DNA of 64,000 bases from Acetivibrio cellulolyticus CD2 (GCF_000179595.2 NZ_JH556659.1:1231392-1295391); one strand, 5' to 3'. Numbered from the stretch's first letter, positions 36,181-46,227 are shown. Numbers and translations are program-made. Notes: a model not told the origin generated them from the letters alone.

Positions 36181-36855
36181 TCATTCAGCTTGATGAGAAT
36201 CCCTGGCCAAATGATCATGTTCGCCTGTTACGTTATAAACAACCCATTCTCCGATGTTTGTAGCGTGATCAGCCATACGTTCAAGATATTTTGCGATTAG
36301 TATGAAATCTATAGCCTGTTCAACTGATCCAGGATCATTTTTAATAATATTTATAAGTTCAAGTGTTATTTTCATAAACAAATCATCAACCTCGTCATCA
36401 CTATTGCATACAAATTTAGCGAGATCAATGTCCTGCTTAATATAGGCATCAATTGATTTGTTAACCATATGTTTTGCAAGCTCAGCCATTTTGGGAATAT
36501 CTATTAACGGCTTGATATATTTTTCATTGGCCATCCGTAAAGTTATTTCAGCAATATCTGCTGAATGGTCAGCAATTCTCTCCATATCGGTAATAATCTT
36601 CAAAGCAGCACTTATAGTCCGTAGATCTTTAGCCAGAGGCTGTTGACGGGCGATAAGGTTCAGACAGCGCCTTTCTATTTTTTTCTCAAGATCATCAATA
36701 ACATCATCATTCATAAATATTTTTCTTGCCAGCTCTATATCCTGCTTTTTTAAAGCAATTATGGTGTTTTCGATAGATTCTTCTACAAGGCTACCCATCG
36801 ATATCATATCCATATGCAATTCTTCAAGCTCTCTATCAAAAAAACTTCTTGTCAT
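36181..36855 (-). CDS. phoU: Phosphate uptake regulator PhoU
   Basis: 224 residues, two PhoU helical bundles with the metal-binding motifs ITDMERIADHSADIAE and YLERMADHATNIGEW. PhoU links Pst transport state to PhoR signalling. Located after pstB and before phoP on the same strand. AAGGAGATG lies before the ATG. Confidence 0.95.
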   Translation of the reverse strand: MTRSFFDRELEELHMDMISMGSLVEESIENTIIALKKQDIELARKIFMNDDVIDDLEKKIERRCLNLIARQQPLAKDLRTISAALKIITDMERIADHSADIAEITLRMANEKYIKPLIDIPKMAELAKHMVNKSIDAYIKQDIDLAKFVCNSDDEVDDLFMKITLELINIIKNDPGSVEQAIDFILIAKYLERMADHATNIGEWVVYNVTGEHDHLARDSHQAE

Positions 36856-36968
36856 AAACTTTCACATCTCCTTAAAATGTTATGTATAAAGGGGTAAATG
36901 AAATTTTACTTCCGATCTTTACAGGGCCTATTTGGAATAAATCTTGAGGAAGTTGTTATTTCATTATC

Positions 36969-37730
36969 CTAGCCGAATCTACCTGTAATATAATCCTCAG
37001 TTCTTTTATCTGCTGGAGTACTGAATATCTTTTCCGTACTGTCATATTCCACAATTTCTCCAAGCAGAAAGAACGCTGTTTTGTCGGATATACGGCCTGC
37101 TTGCTGCATATTATGTGTAACAATAATTATAGTATAATTACTTTTTAGTTCTTCTATTAAGTCTTCAATTTTCAAAGTTGACAGGGGATCGAGTGCTGAA
37201 GTGGGTTCATCCATCAACACTACATCAGGTTCTACTGCTAACACTCTTGCTATACATAGTCTTTGCTGCTGTCCTCCCGATAGTCCTAAAGCACTTTGCT
37301 TAAGACGGTCTTTTACCTCATCCCAAAGTGCCGCACCTTTTAAACTTTTTTCAACAATTTCGTCAAGCTTTGATTTTGACTTTATACCATGTATTTTAGG
37401 CCCATATGCAATGTTTTCATATATTGACATTGGAAACGGATTGGGTTTTTGAAATACCATGCCTATCCGTTTTCTTAATTCAACTATATCATATTCCTTA
37501 TACACGTTCAAACCATCGAAGTAAACATCTCCCGTAATTTTAACACTTGGGACCAAATCATTCATTCTGTTGAGTGACTTCAAAAATGTAGATTTACCAC
37601 AGCCCGAAGGCCCAATCAAAGCAGTGACTTGCCTGTCAAAAATATTTATATTTATGTTTTTTAATGCGTGACTGCTCCCGTAAAACAGGTTTAGGTCTTT
37701 GGCAGATACCTTTATTTTATTATTAACCAT
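36969..37730 (-). CDS. pstB: Phosphate ABC transporter ATP-binding protein
   Basis: 253 residues. Walker A is GPSGCGKST, the signature is [13 protein letters not shown], Walker B is [12 protein letters not shown], with the H-loop IVTHNMQQA. The sequence [13 protein letters not shown] is characteristic of PstB. It powers phosphate import through PstCA. Confidence 0.97.
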   Translation of the reverse strand: MVNNKIKVSAKDLNLFYGSSHALKNININIFDRQVTALIGPSGCGKSTFLKSLNRMNDLVPSVKITGDVYFDGLNVYKEYDIVELRKRIGMVFQKPNPFPMSIYENIAYGPKIHGIKSKSKLDEIVEKSLKGAALWDEVKDRLKQSALGLSGGQQQRLCIARVLAVEPDVVLMDEPTSALDPLSTLKIEDLIEELKSNYTIIIVTHNMQQAGRISDKTAFFLLGEIVEYDSTEKIFSTPADKRTEDYITGRFG

Positions 37731-37756
37731 CTTGCTGACGTCCTTTCCTTGCTTTA

Positions 37757-38590
37757 TTATGTTCCTATAGTAGATTTTTTTATTCTTTTTGCTATTAAAC
37801 TGGTAATAGAATTGATTATTGCAACTGTAATTATAAGAATTGTTGCAGTTGAAAAAGCTTCTTCAAATGAAAGCCCTTCTTTTGCCAGCATATACAAATG
37901 GACAGACAGCGTTCTGCCTGAATCCATAACACCTTGTGGAAATTTTGCAACCATACCTGCAGTAAGATATACAGCGGCTGTTTCGCCAACAATTCTACCT
38001 ATGCTAAGTATAACTGAGTTCAGTATACCTGGAATTGCACTTGGTAGTACGACTCTGATGATAGTTTGAAGTTTGGTTGCACCTAAAGCAAGACTTCCTT
38101 CCCTAAAAGATACGGGTACAGTTTTGAGTGCTTCTTCCGTTGTTCGAATTATTGTTGGAAGAACCATAATACTTAAAGTTAATGCTCCCGCTAAAAGTGA
38201 AAACCCGAACTTTAGGGAAGTCACAAAAAAGATAAATCCGAACAGTCCGTAAATTATCGAAGGTATTCCTTGTAGTGTTTCTGTTGCAAAACGAATCAGC
38301 TTGAGTATCTTGCCAGGTTTTGAGTATTCTACAAGGTAAATGGCAGAAAATATACCTATAGGTGTTGAGATGATTACAGACAATAAAACTATATATAGAG
38401 TATTTACAATCATTGGCAAGATTCCGTGTTTAGTTCCTTTGTATTGGGAAAAAACAAAATCGAGGCTCAGGTGGCTAATTCCATTAATTAAAATGTATAT
38501 AAGAATCCAGGCCAATATGCCTACTGTTATAAGCCCACAGAGCCAAATAAGTGCTTTTAAAAATCTATCTTTTATCTTCCTCATCTTCAA
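37757..38590 (-). CDS. pstA: Phosphate ABC transporter permease PstA
   Basis: 277 residues with six membrane helices and the EAA-loop [28 protein letters not shown] is 6 nt before the TTG at 38590, which overlaps the pstC stop by 4 nt; an ATG at 38584 is the alternative. Works with PstC. Confidence 0.95.
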   Translation of the reverse strand: MKMRKIKDRFLKALIWLCGLITVGILAWILIYILINGISHLSLDFVFSQYKGTKHGILPMIVNTLYIVLLSVIISTPIGIFSAIYLVEYSKPGKILKLIRFATETLQGIPSIIYGLFGFIFFVTSLKFGFSLLAGALTLSIMVLPTIIRTTEEALKTVPVSFREGSLALGATKLQTIIRVVLPSAIPGILNSVILSIGRIVGETAAVYLTAGMVAKFPQGVMDSGRTLSVHLYMLAKEGLSFEEAFSTATILIITVAIINSITSLIAKRIKKSTIGT

Positions 38591-39543
38591 TTGCTTTCAC
38601 CTGCCTTGCGGATAAATACATTCAGGATAATATTCAAGATCATGATAAATATAAACAGTACAACTCCTGTAGCAAAAAGTGATTCCTGGTGTAGTCCCTG
38701 TGCATATCCCATTTCGATTGCAATGTTTGAAGTAAGGGTCCTGGCGCGGTCAAAAAGGGAATTGGGAATTTGAGGTGTATTTCCGATAACAAGAATTACA
38801 GCCATTGTTTCGCCAATAGCTCTTCCCATGCCAAGTACAATTGCTGCAAAAATACCAGATTTTGCAGCCGGTAGAATAACTTTAAAAATAGTCTCAATAT
38901 GTGAGGCTCCCAATGCCAGAGAACCTTCTTTATATTCTTTGGGAACAGCTCTTATTGACGTTTCTGATATACTTACTATTGTGGGGAGTATCATTATTCC
39001 GAGAATAATAATTGCTGCTAACAAGCTGTTACCCCCGCCTCCAAAATTTCTATCAATTAAAGGTACTAAAACAATAAGTCCAAAAAATCCATATACTACA
39101 GATGGAATTCCTGCCAACAGATCAACTGCTGGTCTTATTATTCCAGAAAGTCTTTTAGGTGAAATTTCTGCTAGAAGGACTGCTGTCATTAATCCAATTG
39201 TAACACCTATCAAAGTGGCTCCAAGAGTGACCATCAGAGACGACAATATCATTGGAAATATGCCAAACTTACCTTCAAGTGGTTTCCATTCCATACCGAA
39301 AATAATGTCCGTTAAACCTACTTTAAAAAAAATAGGAATACCGTTTGCAAAAATAAAAACAGTTATAATAATAAGTGATAGTATAGAGATAAGAGAACAT
39401 ATTAAAAATGTTTTTTCTGTCAGTGTCTCAAATATTGATTTGTATTTTTTATTTTTGTTTTTAACGCTGGCATCCTTATCTAGGTACATTGGGGCATTTA
39501 TTGACTTGTTATCTGAATGTTCAGCTATTTCATTTATTGCCAT
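38587..39543 (-). CDS. pstC: Phosphate ABC transporter permease PstC
   Basis: About 318 residues with six membrane helices, a long polar N-terminus (KNKNKKYKSIFETLTEKTF) and the EAA-loop [28 protein letters not shown] is 6 nt before ATG 39543, which I prefer to TTG 39561. Stop overlaps pstA. Confidence 0.95.
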   Translation of the reverse strand: MAINEIAEHSDNKSINAPMYLDKDASVKNKNKKYKSIFETLTEKTFLICSLISILSLIIITVFIFANGIPIFFKVGLTDIIFGMEWKPLEGKFGIFPMILSSLMVTLGATLIGVTIGLMTAVLLAEISPKRLSGIIRPAVDLLAGIPSVVYGFFGLIVLVPLIDRNFGGGGNSLLAAIIILGIMILPTIVSISETSIRAVPKEYKEGSLALGASHIETIFKVILPAAKSGIFAAIVLGMGRAIGETMAVILVIGNTPQIPNSLFDRARTLTSNIAIEMGYAQGLHQESLFATGVVLFIFIMILNIILNVFIRKAGESN

Positions 39544-39656
39544 TAATATATCACCAACCAATCTAAAGCTTTATTGCACAACTAATTCTTAGTTTTTTAA
39601 TTGTTAAAAATATTTTACCAAAGATAAAGTGTATGGGTTCTACCAATCTATATTCG

Positions 39657-39695
39657 AATACCCCCTGACCTTTAAATTTGGAACAGGGGGAGGAG
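39657..39695 (-). other. Hairpin between pstS and pstC
   Basis: CCCCCTG and CAGGGGG form a strong stem after pstS, without a long U-run on the minus strand. Such hairpins often keep pstS transcript more abundant than the permease genes by stabilising the upstream 3' end or partial termination. Confidence 0.55.
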
Positions 39696-39717
39696 GTATT
39701 TAATTGATTAAATTGAC

Positions 39718-40614
39718 TTATTTAACTGAAATATAGTCCTCTGATACTACTTTTTGACCTTCTTCACCAAGAATGAAATCTAAGAACTCTTTTGATTCTT
39801 TTTTTGCCTCACCCTTAGTTAACATAAGAAATGGTCTTGATATTGAATATTTACCTAATTTGACGTTTTCTTCAGTGGCTTCCACACCATCAAGTTTTAA
39901 CTTCTTAACCTTTGTTTCATCTACCATACCTATGGACATATACCCGATTGCGTTGTCTTTACCTGCAACATTTGCCATAACAGATCCATTACCCTCTGCT
40001 ACAAGGGCATTAGCAACTACTAAGGATATTGTTTTATCGCCCTCTTTTTTCTCAAGTTTCAAAAGTTCTTCGAAAGCTCCACGAGTTCCAGAGCCTGCTT
40101 CACGGCTTACAACAATAATTTCCTTATTATCACCGCCAACTTCACTCCAGTTTTTTATTTCACCTTTGAATATTTTTACAATCTGATCTTTTGTTAAATC
40201 TCCAACTTTATTATTAGAACTAGCTATAACGGCAATACCATCAAGTGCGATTGTTGTTTCAGTTAAGTTCCATGCTTTTTCTTCAGTTTTAAGCTCCCTG
40301 GATGATGTACCGATATCACAAGTACCATCATTTACTGCTTTAATTCCAGCCGTTGATCCGACACCTTGTATTTCTATATTTACTTGAGGCTGGCTTTCAT
40401 TATATTTTTCTGCCAACTTTTCAGCTAATGGCTGGACAGATGTTGAACCAACAATAGATATTTTTGAAACATTGCTTTTGCTTTGGCCTGCACATCCTGT
40501 GAGAACCAATGTACTGCATAGTGCTGCTACAGCTAATTTACAAATCACATTTCTTTTAATAATATTGTTCATTATTTCACCCCTGATATTTTCTGATTTT
40601 ATAATAGTATTCAT
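39718..40614 (-). CDS. pstS: Phosphate-binding lipoprotein PstS
   Basis: 298 residues from the upstream ATG or 284 from ATG 40572. Lipobox LTGC is followed by the PBP fold with SISIVGSTSVQPLAEKL-like start, GVGSTAGIKAV and SREAGSGTRGAF, both phosphate-contact regions. Two starts each have a strong ribosome binding site (GGGAGG before 40614, AGGGGTGA before 40572); the second gives a more normal signal peptide. A Pho box lies upstream. Confidence 0.95.
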   Translation of the reverse strand: MNTIIKSENIRGEIMNNIIKRNVICKLAVAALCSTLVLTGCAGQSKSNVSKISIVGSTSVQPLAEKLAEKYNESQPQVNIEIQGVGSTAGIKAVNDGTCDIGTSSRELKTEEKAWNLTETTIALDGIAVIASSNNKVGDLTKDQIVKIFKGEIKNWSEVGGDNKEIIVVSREAGSGTRGAFEELLKLEKKEGDKTISLVVANALVAEGNGSVMANVAGKDNAIGYMSIGMVDETKVKKLKLDGVEATEENVKLGKYSISRPFLMLTKGEAKKESKEFLDFILGEEGQKVVSEDYISVK

Positions 40615-40659
40615 TATTTCCTCCCATTTATTTTTTATGATTTTATATTAATAAAGCGA

Positions 40660-40698
40660 GGTTAATGCTAAATTAAGGTACTGTTAAATTTATGTTAA
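40660..40698 (-). promoter_or_regulatory. Pho box (PhoP operator) upstream of pstS
   Basis: Read on the minus strand: TTAACA, TTAACA, TTAATT, TTAACC, each separated by 5 nt, so 11-bp spacing on one helix face. This equals the Bacillus PhoP site layout of four TTAACA-like hexamers. TATAAA-like sequence follows toward pstS. Confidence 0.85.
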
Positions 40699-40769
40699 GG
40701 GTTTTTAGTGATTCATTTTTAGTATTGAATAGAATCAATTGTTTGGCGGGGTAAAAGAGTAAACATAAT

Positions 40770-40810
40770 AAAAATGAGGTGGCTAAATGCTAAATGCCAC
40801 CTCATTTTTG
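40770..40810 (-). terminator. Terminator after DUF362 gene
   Basis: AAAAATGAGGTGGC, 12-nt loop, GCCACCTCATTTTT: symmetric, works on both strands. It separates the DUF362 gene from the pst operon. Confidence 0.88.
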
Positions 40811-40816
40811 AATAAT

Positions 40817-42109
40817 CTATTTAGAATTCAAAGTGCTGGTTGGTTTCTTTCTTGAAAACTCTGGAGCTTCTTTAATAGCACCCCCTAGAACTTTAACTGC
40901 TTTATGAAGCATTTTGCTGGATTCTTTAGATAATTTCAGGGGTTTATCACCAACATCATTCCAGCCTTTTATTGACAAATCATCCGGTGGTAACTCAAGC
41001 TGTTCCCAATTTGCAAACAGGCGGCCCCAGTCGGAATTCAAGATTTCCCTGACTCTGCTGTAATGACTTGGATACCAGTAAAAATCGTGATAAAGAACAC
41101 TTGCAATATAAGACCATGGAGCTAGTACAGTCTTCAAAGACCATTCCATAGGTTTTTTTAGAGGTCCCCAATATATAAGGTGCTGACCTTTGCTAGCTAG
41201 GGTCATCTTCTCAAATGGTCCTACAAAGTTCCATTTTTCATTTAAAGCATCAAGATCACCAACTATTTCAATATCTTTTACATCGCCGCAGCCAAGCCCG
41301 GCATCGTGAGCAAGACGAATAAACTTACAATCCTTTAGGGGATCAAATCCCATTAATTTTGCTGCAACAGCATCGATTGCCACCTGGTCAGCTGAGGCCA
41401 GTGTAACATTTTTTACATGGGGGATCATGCAGCGAGGTCCCGGGCCATCACCGGCAAAGGTTCCATCCATAACAGCAAAAACGCCGCGATGAATCTTTTT
41501 TTGTATCATTAACAGATCTACCAAAGTCTCGTGGATAACGGGGTGAGTCCAATGCCTGCGTTCGTTTAACAGTCCTCCGAAAGCATTCTTCATAGCACCT
41601 GTAGTTGTTGTGAAAACATGAGTTTTTACAGTAGGAAGGTGTATGATGTTTTCGCCAATAAATCTCTTAGGAATCGAAAATCCCTTAGGATAAACTTCAT
41701 TTAGGCACAAAAATTTCTTTGTAAGGTCACCAACAGCTTCTCTTATATCAATCCATTCTTCACCTTCATATAAATGGACATTTCTAAGCCCATGCGATTC
41801 TATTACATTAATCTGTTTATTTTCTCTTTCTCCCAGATGAGAGTCGATTACAACAGTTCTATTGTGGCAGCCATGAATCAGATCTTTGTTAAAGCCATCC
41901 TTCTTCATAGCACGAATAACACCTTCAAGCTGCCAGGGTGTAGTTGAACTGCCGGGGTAGAAGAAATGCCAGCTTATATTGATCTTCAGTGCAGTATCAA
42001 CTTCTTTGTCAATATAGTCCTGATAGTTGGCAAGATTCATCAATCTATGATAGTCATCAATAACAGTAGCAGGGTTTGTTTTTATTATAGCAACACGTGA
42101 CTTTTTCAT
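40817..42109 (-). CDS. DUF362 domain protein
   Basis: 430 residues of the DUF362 family: HLPTVKTHVFTTTTGAMKNAFGGLL, a GDGPGP loop and VTLASADQVAIDAVAAKLMGFDP are typical. No Fe-S ferredoxin cysteines are present, unlike many DUF362 proteins. Function unknown. The ribosome binding site is AAAGGAAT. It is monocistronic, flanked by terminators. Confidence 0.85.
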   Translation of the reverse strand: MKKSRVAIIKTNPATVIDDYHRLMNLANYQDYIDKEVDTALKINISWHFFYPGSSTTPWQLEGVIRAMKKDGFNKDLIHGCHNRTVVIDSHLGERENKQINVIESHGLRNVHLYEGEEWIDIREAVGDLTKKFLCLNEVYPKGFSIPKRFIGENIIHLPTVKTHVFTTTTGAMKNAFGGLLNERRHWTHPVIHETLVDLLMIQKKIHRGVFAVMDGTFAGDGPGPRCMIPHVKNVTLASADQVAIDAVAAKLMGFDPLKDCKFIRLAHDAGLGCGDVKDIEIVGDLDALNEKWNFVGPFEKMTLASKGQHLIYWGPLKKPMEWSLKTVLAPWSYIASVLYHDFYWYPSHYSRVREILNSDWGRLFANWEQLELPPDDLSIKGWNDVGDKPLKLSKESSKMLHKAVKVLGGAIKEAPEFSRKKPTSTLNSK

Positions 42110-42203
42110 TTGTAATTCCTTTCATCTACTTTTTATAATACAACTATGTATTATATCATATCCTTTAGTCTGCTGGTACATGTAAAAGCATGGATTTTTA
42201 AAA

Positions 42204-42277
42204 TTTAAAAAACAACTCCCGCTATTTTTGTCGGGCTTATCAAATTCTATAAGCCCTAAACAAAATAGTGGGAGTTT
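42204..42277 (-). terminator. Long terminator hairpin after protease gene
   Basis: AACTCCCgCTATTTTTGT..GGGCTTAT pairs with ATAAGCCC..ACAAAATAGtGGGAGTT; on the minus strand TTGTTTTTT follows. Confidence 0.85.
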
Positions 42278-42310
42278 CTTGTCATAACAGAAGCTATATT
42301 TTCAGCATTC

Positions 42311-44704
42311 CTAATCTTCTAAAAAGGTTTGTAAAGTGTAACTGGATCCGCTAAAATCCGAAGTTGAATCTTTTTTTGCAGGCGTTCCTTTAACTAAAAT
42401 ATAATATGTACCTTCTTTTAAATCACTTGTGATCTTCTGAACAACAGTATCAACTTCAGTAGCTTCCGAGCTTACGCATATTTCATTTCCGTCCTTATCT
42501 AAAAGGGTCATGCTTATCTTACAAGAATCCGAGCCTGAATACATATAGTCGAAAGATAAAGCAAAAAGAGATATCTTTCCGGCTTTGTTCAAGGTAAAGG
42601 AATAATAGTCTATATCCTCATTATCAATAAAACTGCCCTCTAAAGACTGGTTTGGAATGACTTCGTTAGCTGTCCCTAAATTATTATTAGGTTCAAATTC
42701 TTCAGCAGAGCTTTCATAATAGTTTAGACTGTCTAATGGAATAACACATGCTGAAGCGAAAAGCTTTTTAACACTATTGATTGGTACTGCAAAGTTGATA
42801 TTCTGTGAATAAAGAATAGTCATACTGGTAATACCAATAACATCCCCATAGGAGTTAAATAGAGGACCTCCGCTGCTGCCGGGAGATATTGAAGCACTTG
42901 TCTGTATATAGTCAATTCCAAACATGTTTCTTATACCACTCACAATACCGGTTGTTACAGTATTCTGAAATTCCAAAGGATTACCAATTGCTACTACATC
43001 TTCGGCTAATTCAATCTTGTCAGAATCACCTAATCTCACAACAGGTAAGTTGGTAGCGTCTTTTAGCTTCAAAATTGCAATGTCTTTCAATATATTATAG
43101 TTGAGCAAGTAATCTACTTTATATTCTGTATTGTTGTTCAAGGTACATGTTATAGATGAAGCACCTGAAATTACATGAAAGTTTGTTACGATAATTCCGT
43201 TGCTCTTAATATTAAATCCACTTCCGGAGGCAAGTTGTTCGCCATTTTCATCAAAAGTTTTTATAAATGCAACGGCATCCTTGTTTTTAGCAATTTCCTT
43301 AGCACTTAAGGTGGTAGTACCTGTAGCTGTAGAAGACAATACAATTGGTTCTGCCGGATAAGTTTGATTTTTAGGCAAAGTTATTAATATATCTTTCAAA
43401 GGTGCCTCAGCATCAAGTCTTTGTTTAATAGATCCTTCAGTGTTTACCCTATATTCCTTTCCACTTTCAGTAAGAATTTCGCTATAATAAACCCAATTGT
43501 CAGTAACTTGGAAACTTCCTTCAACTCCGCTACCTATAGTTTTTCTGGTGCTTAAATCTTCCTTTAACTTGTAGAGGTTTTGAATAGTACTGTTATAATA
43601 GAGCCAACCGTCATAATAGTTTATACTGTCGATTGAACCACTGACAATTAACTCTTCATTCTGTCCATCTATTCCAACCTTATAGATACCTGAATCATAG
43701 CCCTCGCCGATAAAATAGAGCCAGTTTCCAGCCTTAGTTATGTGCATATCTGATCCGTATACATAAGAAAGTTCTGCTGAGTCTGAACCATTTGTTCTTA
43801 TTTTCCAGAGTGTGTCAGTACTGGTCTTTTGGAAATATATCCAGCCGTCATCGACAATCATATACTTCATTGGGAGGTCGCTTATCTTACGTTCACCTTT
43901 ACTATCAAGCCTGATTTTATAGGGCTTGTTTCCATCGCTGACATTTATGTAGTATATCCAATCGCCAACGACATTAACATATTCTACGATATCTTCGGAG
44001 AGCCTTGTAACTGAGCTTCCGTCTAATTTCATTTTGTAAAGCCTTAATTTATCTTTTTCAGGAAGATAAAATGAGCTGGAATAATATATCCAATCACCCA
44101 CAATATTAAGATAGTTAACAGAATTTTCACTTATTTGAACTTTCTCAGAACCATCTTTTTTGATCTTCCAGAGACCTTTTTTATACATAGAAGTATAAAT
44201 CCAGTCATCTTTTTCGCATATAAATCCACCATTGGAAATGTTTCCTGTAGTATTACCACGTAATTCTTCACTGCTGTTTGGTGATATGGTAACGGTTTTA
44301 GTGCTGTTGTTCCAATCAACATTAGCACCTAAAGATTCACTAATAAACCTGATAGGAACAAATGTTTTACCATCAATTATTTTAGCAGCTACTTCCAATT
44401 GAATGGATTCATCATTTAAATATGCTGTTTTATTGCCAATCTTCAGCTTTATAGACGTATTGCCTTTTAAAGCAGTCACTGTTTTAGTATTGCCATCCCA
44501 CTCTATGTATGCATCAAGACTTTCAAATATATCTCTCATGGGAACCAAAGTACGGCCAGATTCAATAACTGGAGGATTTGAAAGAGTAAGAGCTTCCCCT
44601 CTCACAATAACCTGTATTTCAGATGTAGCTCCAAGAACAGGTAGATTAAATAGGCTGGTTACTAGTAAAAAAACTAGAAAGAAGGAAATATTAATTTTTC
44701 TCAT
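42311..44704 (-). CDS. Secreted trypsin-like protease with stalk, DUF5050 and PPC domains
   Basis: 797 residues. Signal peptide (1-26), copper-amine-oxidase-N-like stalk domain (about 30-141, LVPMRDIFESL and FVPIRFISESLGANV), a DUF5050 beta-propeller-like region of six or so WIYY-type repeats (about 155-430), a chymotrypsin-fold protease (about 470-655; His510 in TNFH, Asp541 in KDIAILKL, Ser611 in GSSGGP), and a C-terminal PPC domain (about 672-797, EPNNNLGTA). The triad is complete. The dockerin serpin nearby could act on such proteases, but no link is shown. AGGTGAC lies upstream of the ATG. Confidence 0.9.
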   Translation of the reverse strand: MRKINISFFLVFLLVTSLFNLPVLGATSEIQVIVRGEALTLSNPPVIESGRTLVPMRDIFESLDAYIEWDGNTKTVTALKGNTSIKLKIGNKTAYLNDESIQLEVAAKIIDGKTFVPIRFISESLGANVDWNNSTKTVTISPNSSEELRGNTTGNISNGGFICEKDDWIYTSMYKKGLWKIKKDGSEKVQISENSVNYLNIVGDWIYYSSSFYLPEKDKLRLYKMKLDGSSVTRLSEDIVEYVNVVGDWIYYINVSDGNKPYKIRLDSKGERKISDLPMKYMIVDDGWIYFQKTSTDTLWKIRTNGSDSAELSYVYGSDMHITKAGNWLYFIGEGYDSGIYKVGIDGQNEELIVSGSIDSINYYDGWLYYNSTIQNLYKLKEDLSTRKTIGSGVEGSFQVTDNWVYYSEILTESGKEYRVNTEGSIKQRLDAEAPLKDILITLPKNQTYPAEPIVLSSTATGTTTLSAKEIAKNKDAVAFIKTFDENGEQLASGSGFNIKSNGIIVTNFHVISGASSITCTLNNNTEYKVDYLLNYNILKDIAILKLKDATNLPVVRLGDSDKIELAEDVVAIGNPLEFQNTVTTGIVSGIRNMFGIDYIQTSASISPGSSGGPLFNSYGDVIGITSMTILYSQNINFAVPINSVKKLFASACVIPLDSLNYYESSAEEFEPNNNLGTANEVIPNQSLEGSFIDNEDIDYYSFTLNKAGKISLFALSFDYMYSGSDSCKISMTLLDKDGNEICVSSEATEVDTVVQKITSDLKEGTYYILVKGTPAKKDSTSDFSGSSYTLQTFLED

Positions 44705-44920
44705 GTGTCACCTCTATAAAATTTGTAAAAAAAATAGTGCTAACTATATTTTACCACACAAATTTATGGTATACCAGTATAATATAGATTATAAAAAAAT
44801 TGTATGAAGAATTTATTTACATTGCTTAAAGGTTTTATGTAAATGTGTTAAATTATTACAAATATAAACCGATTGTAGCTAAAATATAATTTTGGGAATT
44901 ATGCAGGTTCAAATTTTTAT

Positions 44921-44953
44921 AATATAAAAGCCGGGGTAACCGGCTTTTATATT
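44921..44953 (-). terminator. Terminator overlapping the stop of the small minus gene
   Basis: AATATAAAAGCCGG, GGTAA-type loop, CCGGCTTTTATATT; a symmetric hairpin. The 216 nt between it and the protease start are AT-rich and hold no gene. Confidence 0.8.
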
Positions 44954-45191
44954 ATAAAGTAGTTGTAGAAGTATATTCAACCTTTATTGTGTCGTCTTTT
45001 TGTCTGGCCAACTTTGCTTTATTACCTCTTCCGTCTTCAATATTGAGCTTTTCAAGTTTACAATCAATAAAAAAGTTTACTACTGTGCTTTCTACAAAAG
45101 CCGACCAGTTTTGCTTTCTTTCAGTATGATTTTCATCCTTTGTTGCTTCAATAAGTGCATCAATATTATTCACTTTATCGTTTGTAGCCAT
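44954..45191 (-). CDS. Small acidic/basic protein, unknown
   Basis: 79 residues starting MATNDKVNNIDALIEATKDE with no recognised domain, signal or Cys. AAAGGTGGAAGAATC upstream of the ATG is a good ribosome binding site. The reading frame's stop lies in the terminator stem (stop at about 44952). Downstream neighbour of a zinc-ribbon gene on the same strand. Confidence 0.6.
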
Positions 45192-45289
45192 GATTCTTCC
45201 ACCTTTCAGCTAACTATATTTTTTAAAAACATTTTATATAATAACATTTTTAATACATCAATGGAAGATAAAAAATTATTTCCAATCGG

Positions 45290-45595
45290 TCAACGGTAAA
45301 ATACATCTACCTTAACAGGAGAACCACAGTAAATACATGTATCTGTACCTTTTTCAACAGTCTTATTGCAGGAACTGCACTTTGAAGGAGGAAGAAGTAC
45401 TCTGCCATCTTCTCTGCCGTCCTTTAAGTCTACGATTTTAAGCTTTTCAATAAGCTTTTCATCGGAATAATTGTGTTCCTCTTTTAGAATTTCCCATAAT
45501 GCCTCTGTTATTAGCATTAATCTCTCATATTGGTTCTTTGATAACTGCTTTTCAGCACTTGCTTCTTTTTCTAAGGCGTGTAATAATTCATTCAC
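45290..45595 (-). CDS. Small zinc-ribbon protein
   Basis: About 101 residues: an N-terminal helical part (NELLHALEKEASAEKQLS) and a C-terminal ribbon with CSSC and CIYCG. GGGAGGGA is 6 nt before GTG 45595; the longer frame from ATG 45622 would translate through that site. No named family. Probably nucleic acid or protein binding, by analogy only. Confidence 0.65.
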   Translation of the reverse strand: MNELLHALEKEASAEKQLSKNQYERLMLITEALWEILKEEHNYSDEKLIEKLKIVDLKDGREDGRVLLPPSKCSSCNKTVEKGTDTCIYCGSPVKVDVFYR

Positions 45596-45738
45596 GCAAC
45601 GTCCCTCCCCTTTTTTATCCAATATACACCATTATATTGCTAATTGACATAGGAATCAAGAACTTCAATAGACTAACAGGAAATAATATTATTATAAAAA
45701 GGCCAAACTATATTTCAAAAGAGGAAGGAGTGGATTTA

Positions 45739-45861
45739 ATGGGAAAGAACAAAACAAAAGGTATTAACTCAGATCCAATGAAGGAGAAAACCCAGGAACT
45801 TGAAGACACAAACAGAATATCAAAAGGCTATCACAAAAATAACCCTTCTAAGCCGAAGTGA
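45739..45861 (+). CDS. 40-residue lysine/asparagine-rich small protein
   Basis: MGKNKTKGINSDPMKEKTQE continues to a basic end (NNPSKPK) and stops at 45861. GGAAGGAG lies 8 nt before ATG 45739. Composition (small, hydrophilic, Lys/Asn-rich) recalls minor small acid-soluble spore proteins, but no specific family is recognised. A terminator 20 nt downstream supports a real transcript. Confidence 0.6.
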   Translation: MGKNKTKGINSDPMKEKTQELEDTNRISKGYHKNNPSKPK

Positions 45862-45880
45862 GACAGACTTTTAGTAATAC

Positions 45881-45921
45881 AACAAAATCAGTTGCCCCCT
45901 AAGGTAACTGATTTTGTTGTT
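45881..45921 (+). terminator. Intrinsic terminator after small protein
   Basis: AACAAAATCAGTT, 12-nt loop, AACTGATTTTGTT, then GTT. Perfect 13-bp stem. Confidence 0.8.
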
Positions 45922-46045
45922 AGGTGAAACTTTAAAGTATTCGACAAGAATTCCTTAATTATATTTTCTGGATTGCCAATAAGAGAATAATATTTTCTGT
46001 TATAAAGTAATGACAAAATGTTATAAAAGATATGACAACTGTAAC

Positions 46046-46074
46046 TTGTTTATGTGGAGTTAAATAAATATAAT
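46046..46074 (+). promoter_or_regulatory. Sigma-A promoter for dockerin repeat protein
   Basis: TTGTTT, 17 bp, TATAAT at 46069-46074, about 155 nt before the start at 46228. The remaining gap (45922-46227) is AT-rich, with no other gene. Confidence 0.6.
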
Positions 46075-46227
46075 GGATGTATAAGAGAATGTTGTTGGGA
46101 GAATTAAGCAAACAGCACTCAGTATGGGCTACTTTTAAACCATAAATCTCTAATTGTTTTGTAAAACTTTTGAAAGTTATAGAATATTGCTGGTTTTAAA
46201 ATTTATTTACATAGGGAGGAAAACAAA

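Noticed and set aside
45000-45299. 99-codon plus-strand ORF opposite the 44954 gene
   Set aside because: Antisense shadow without ribosome binding site, while the minus-strand gene has a good one and a terminator.
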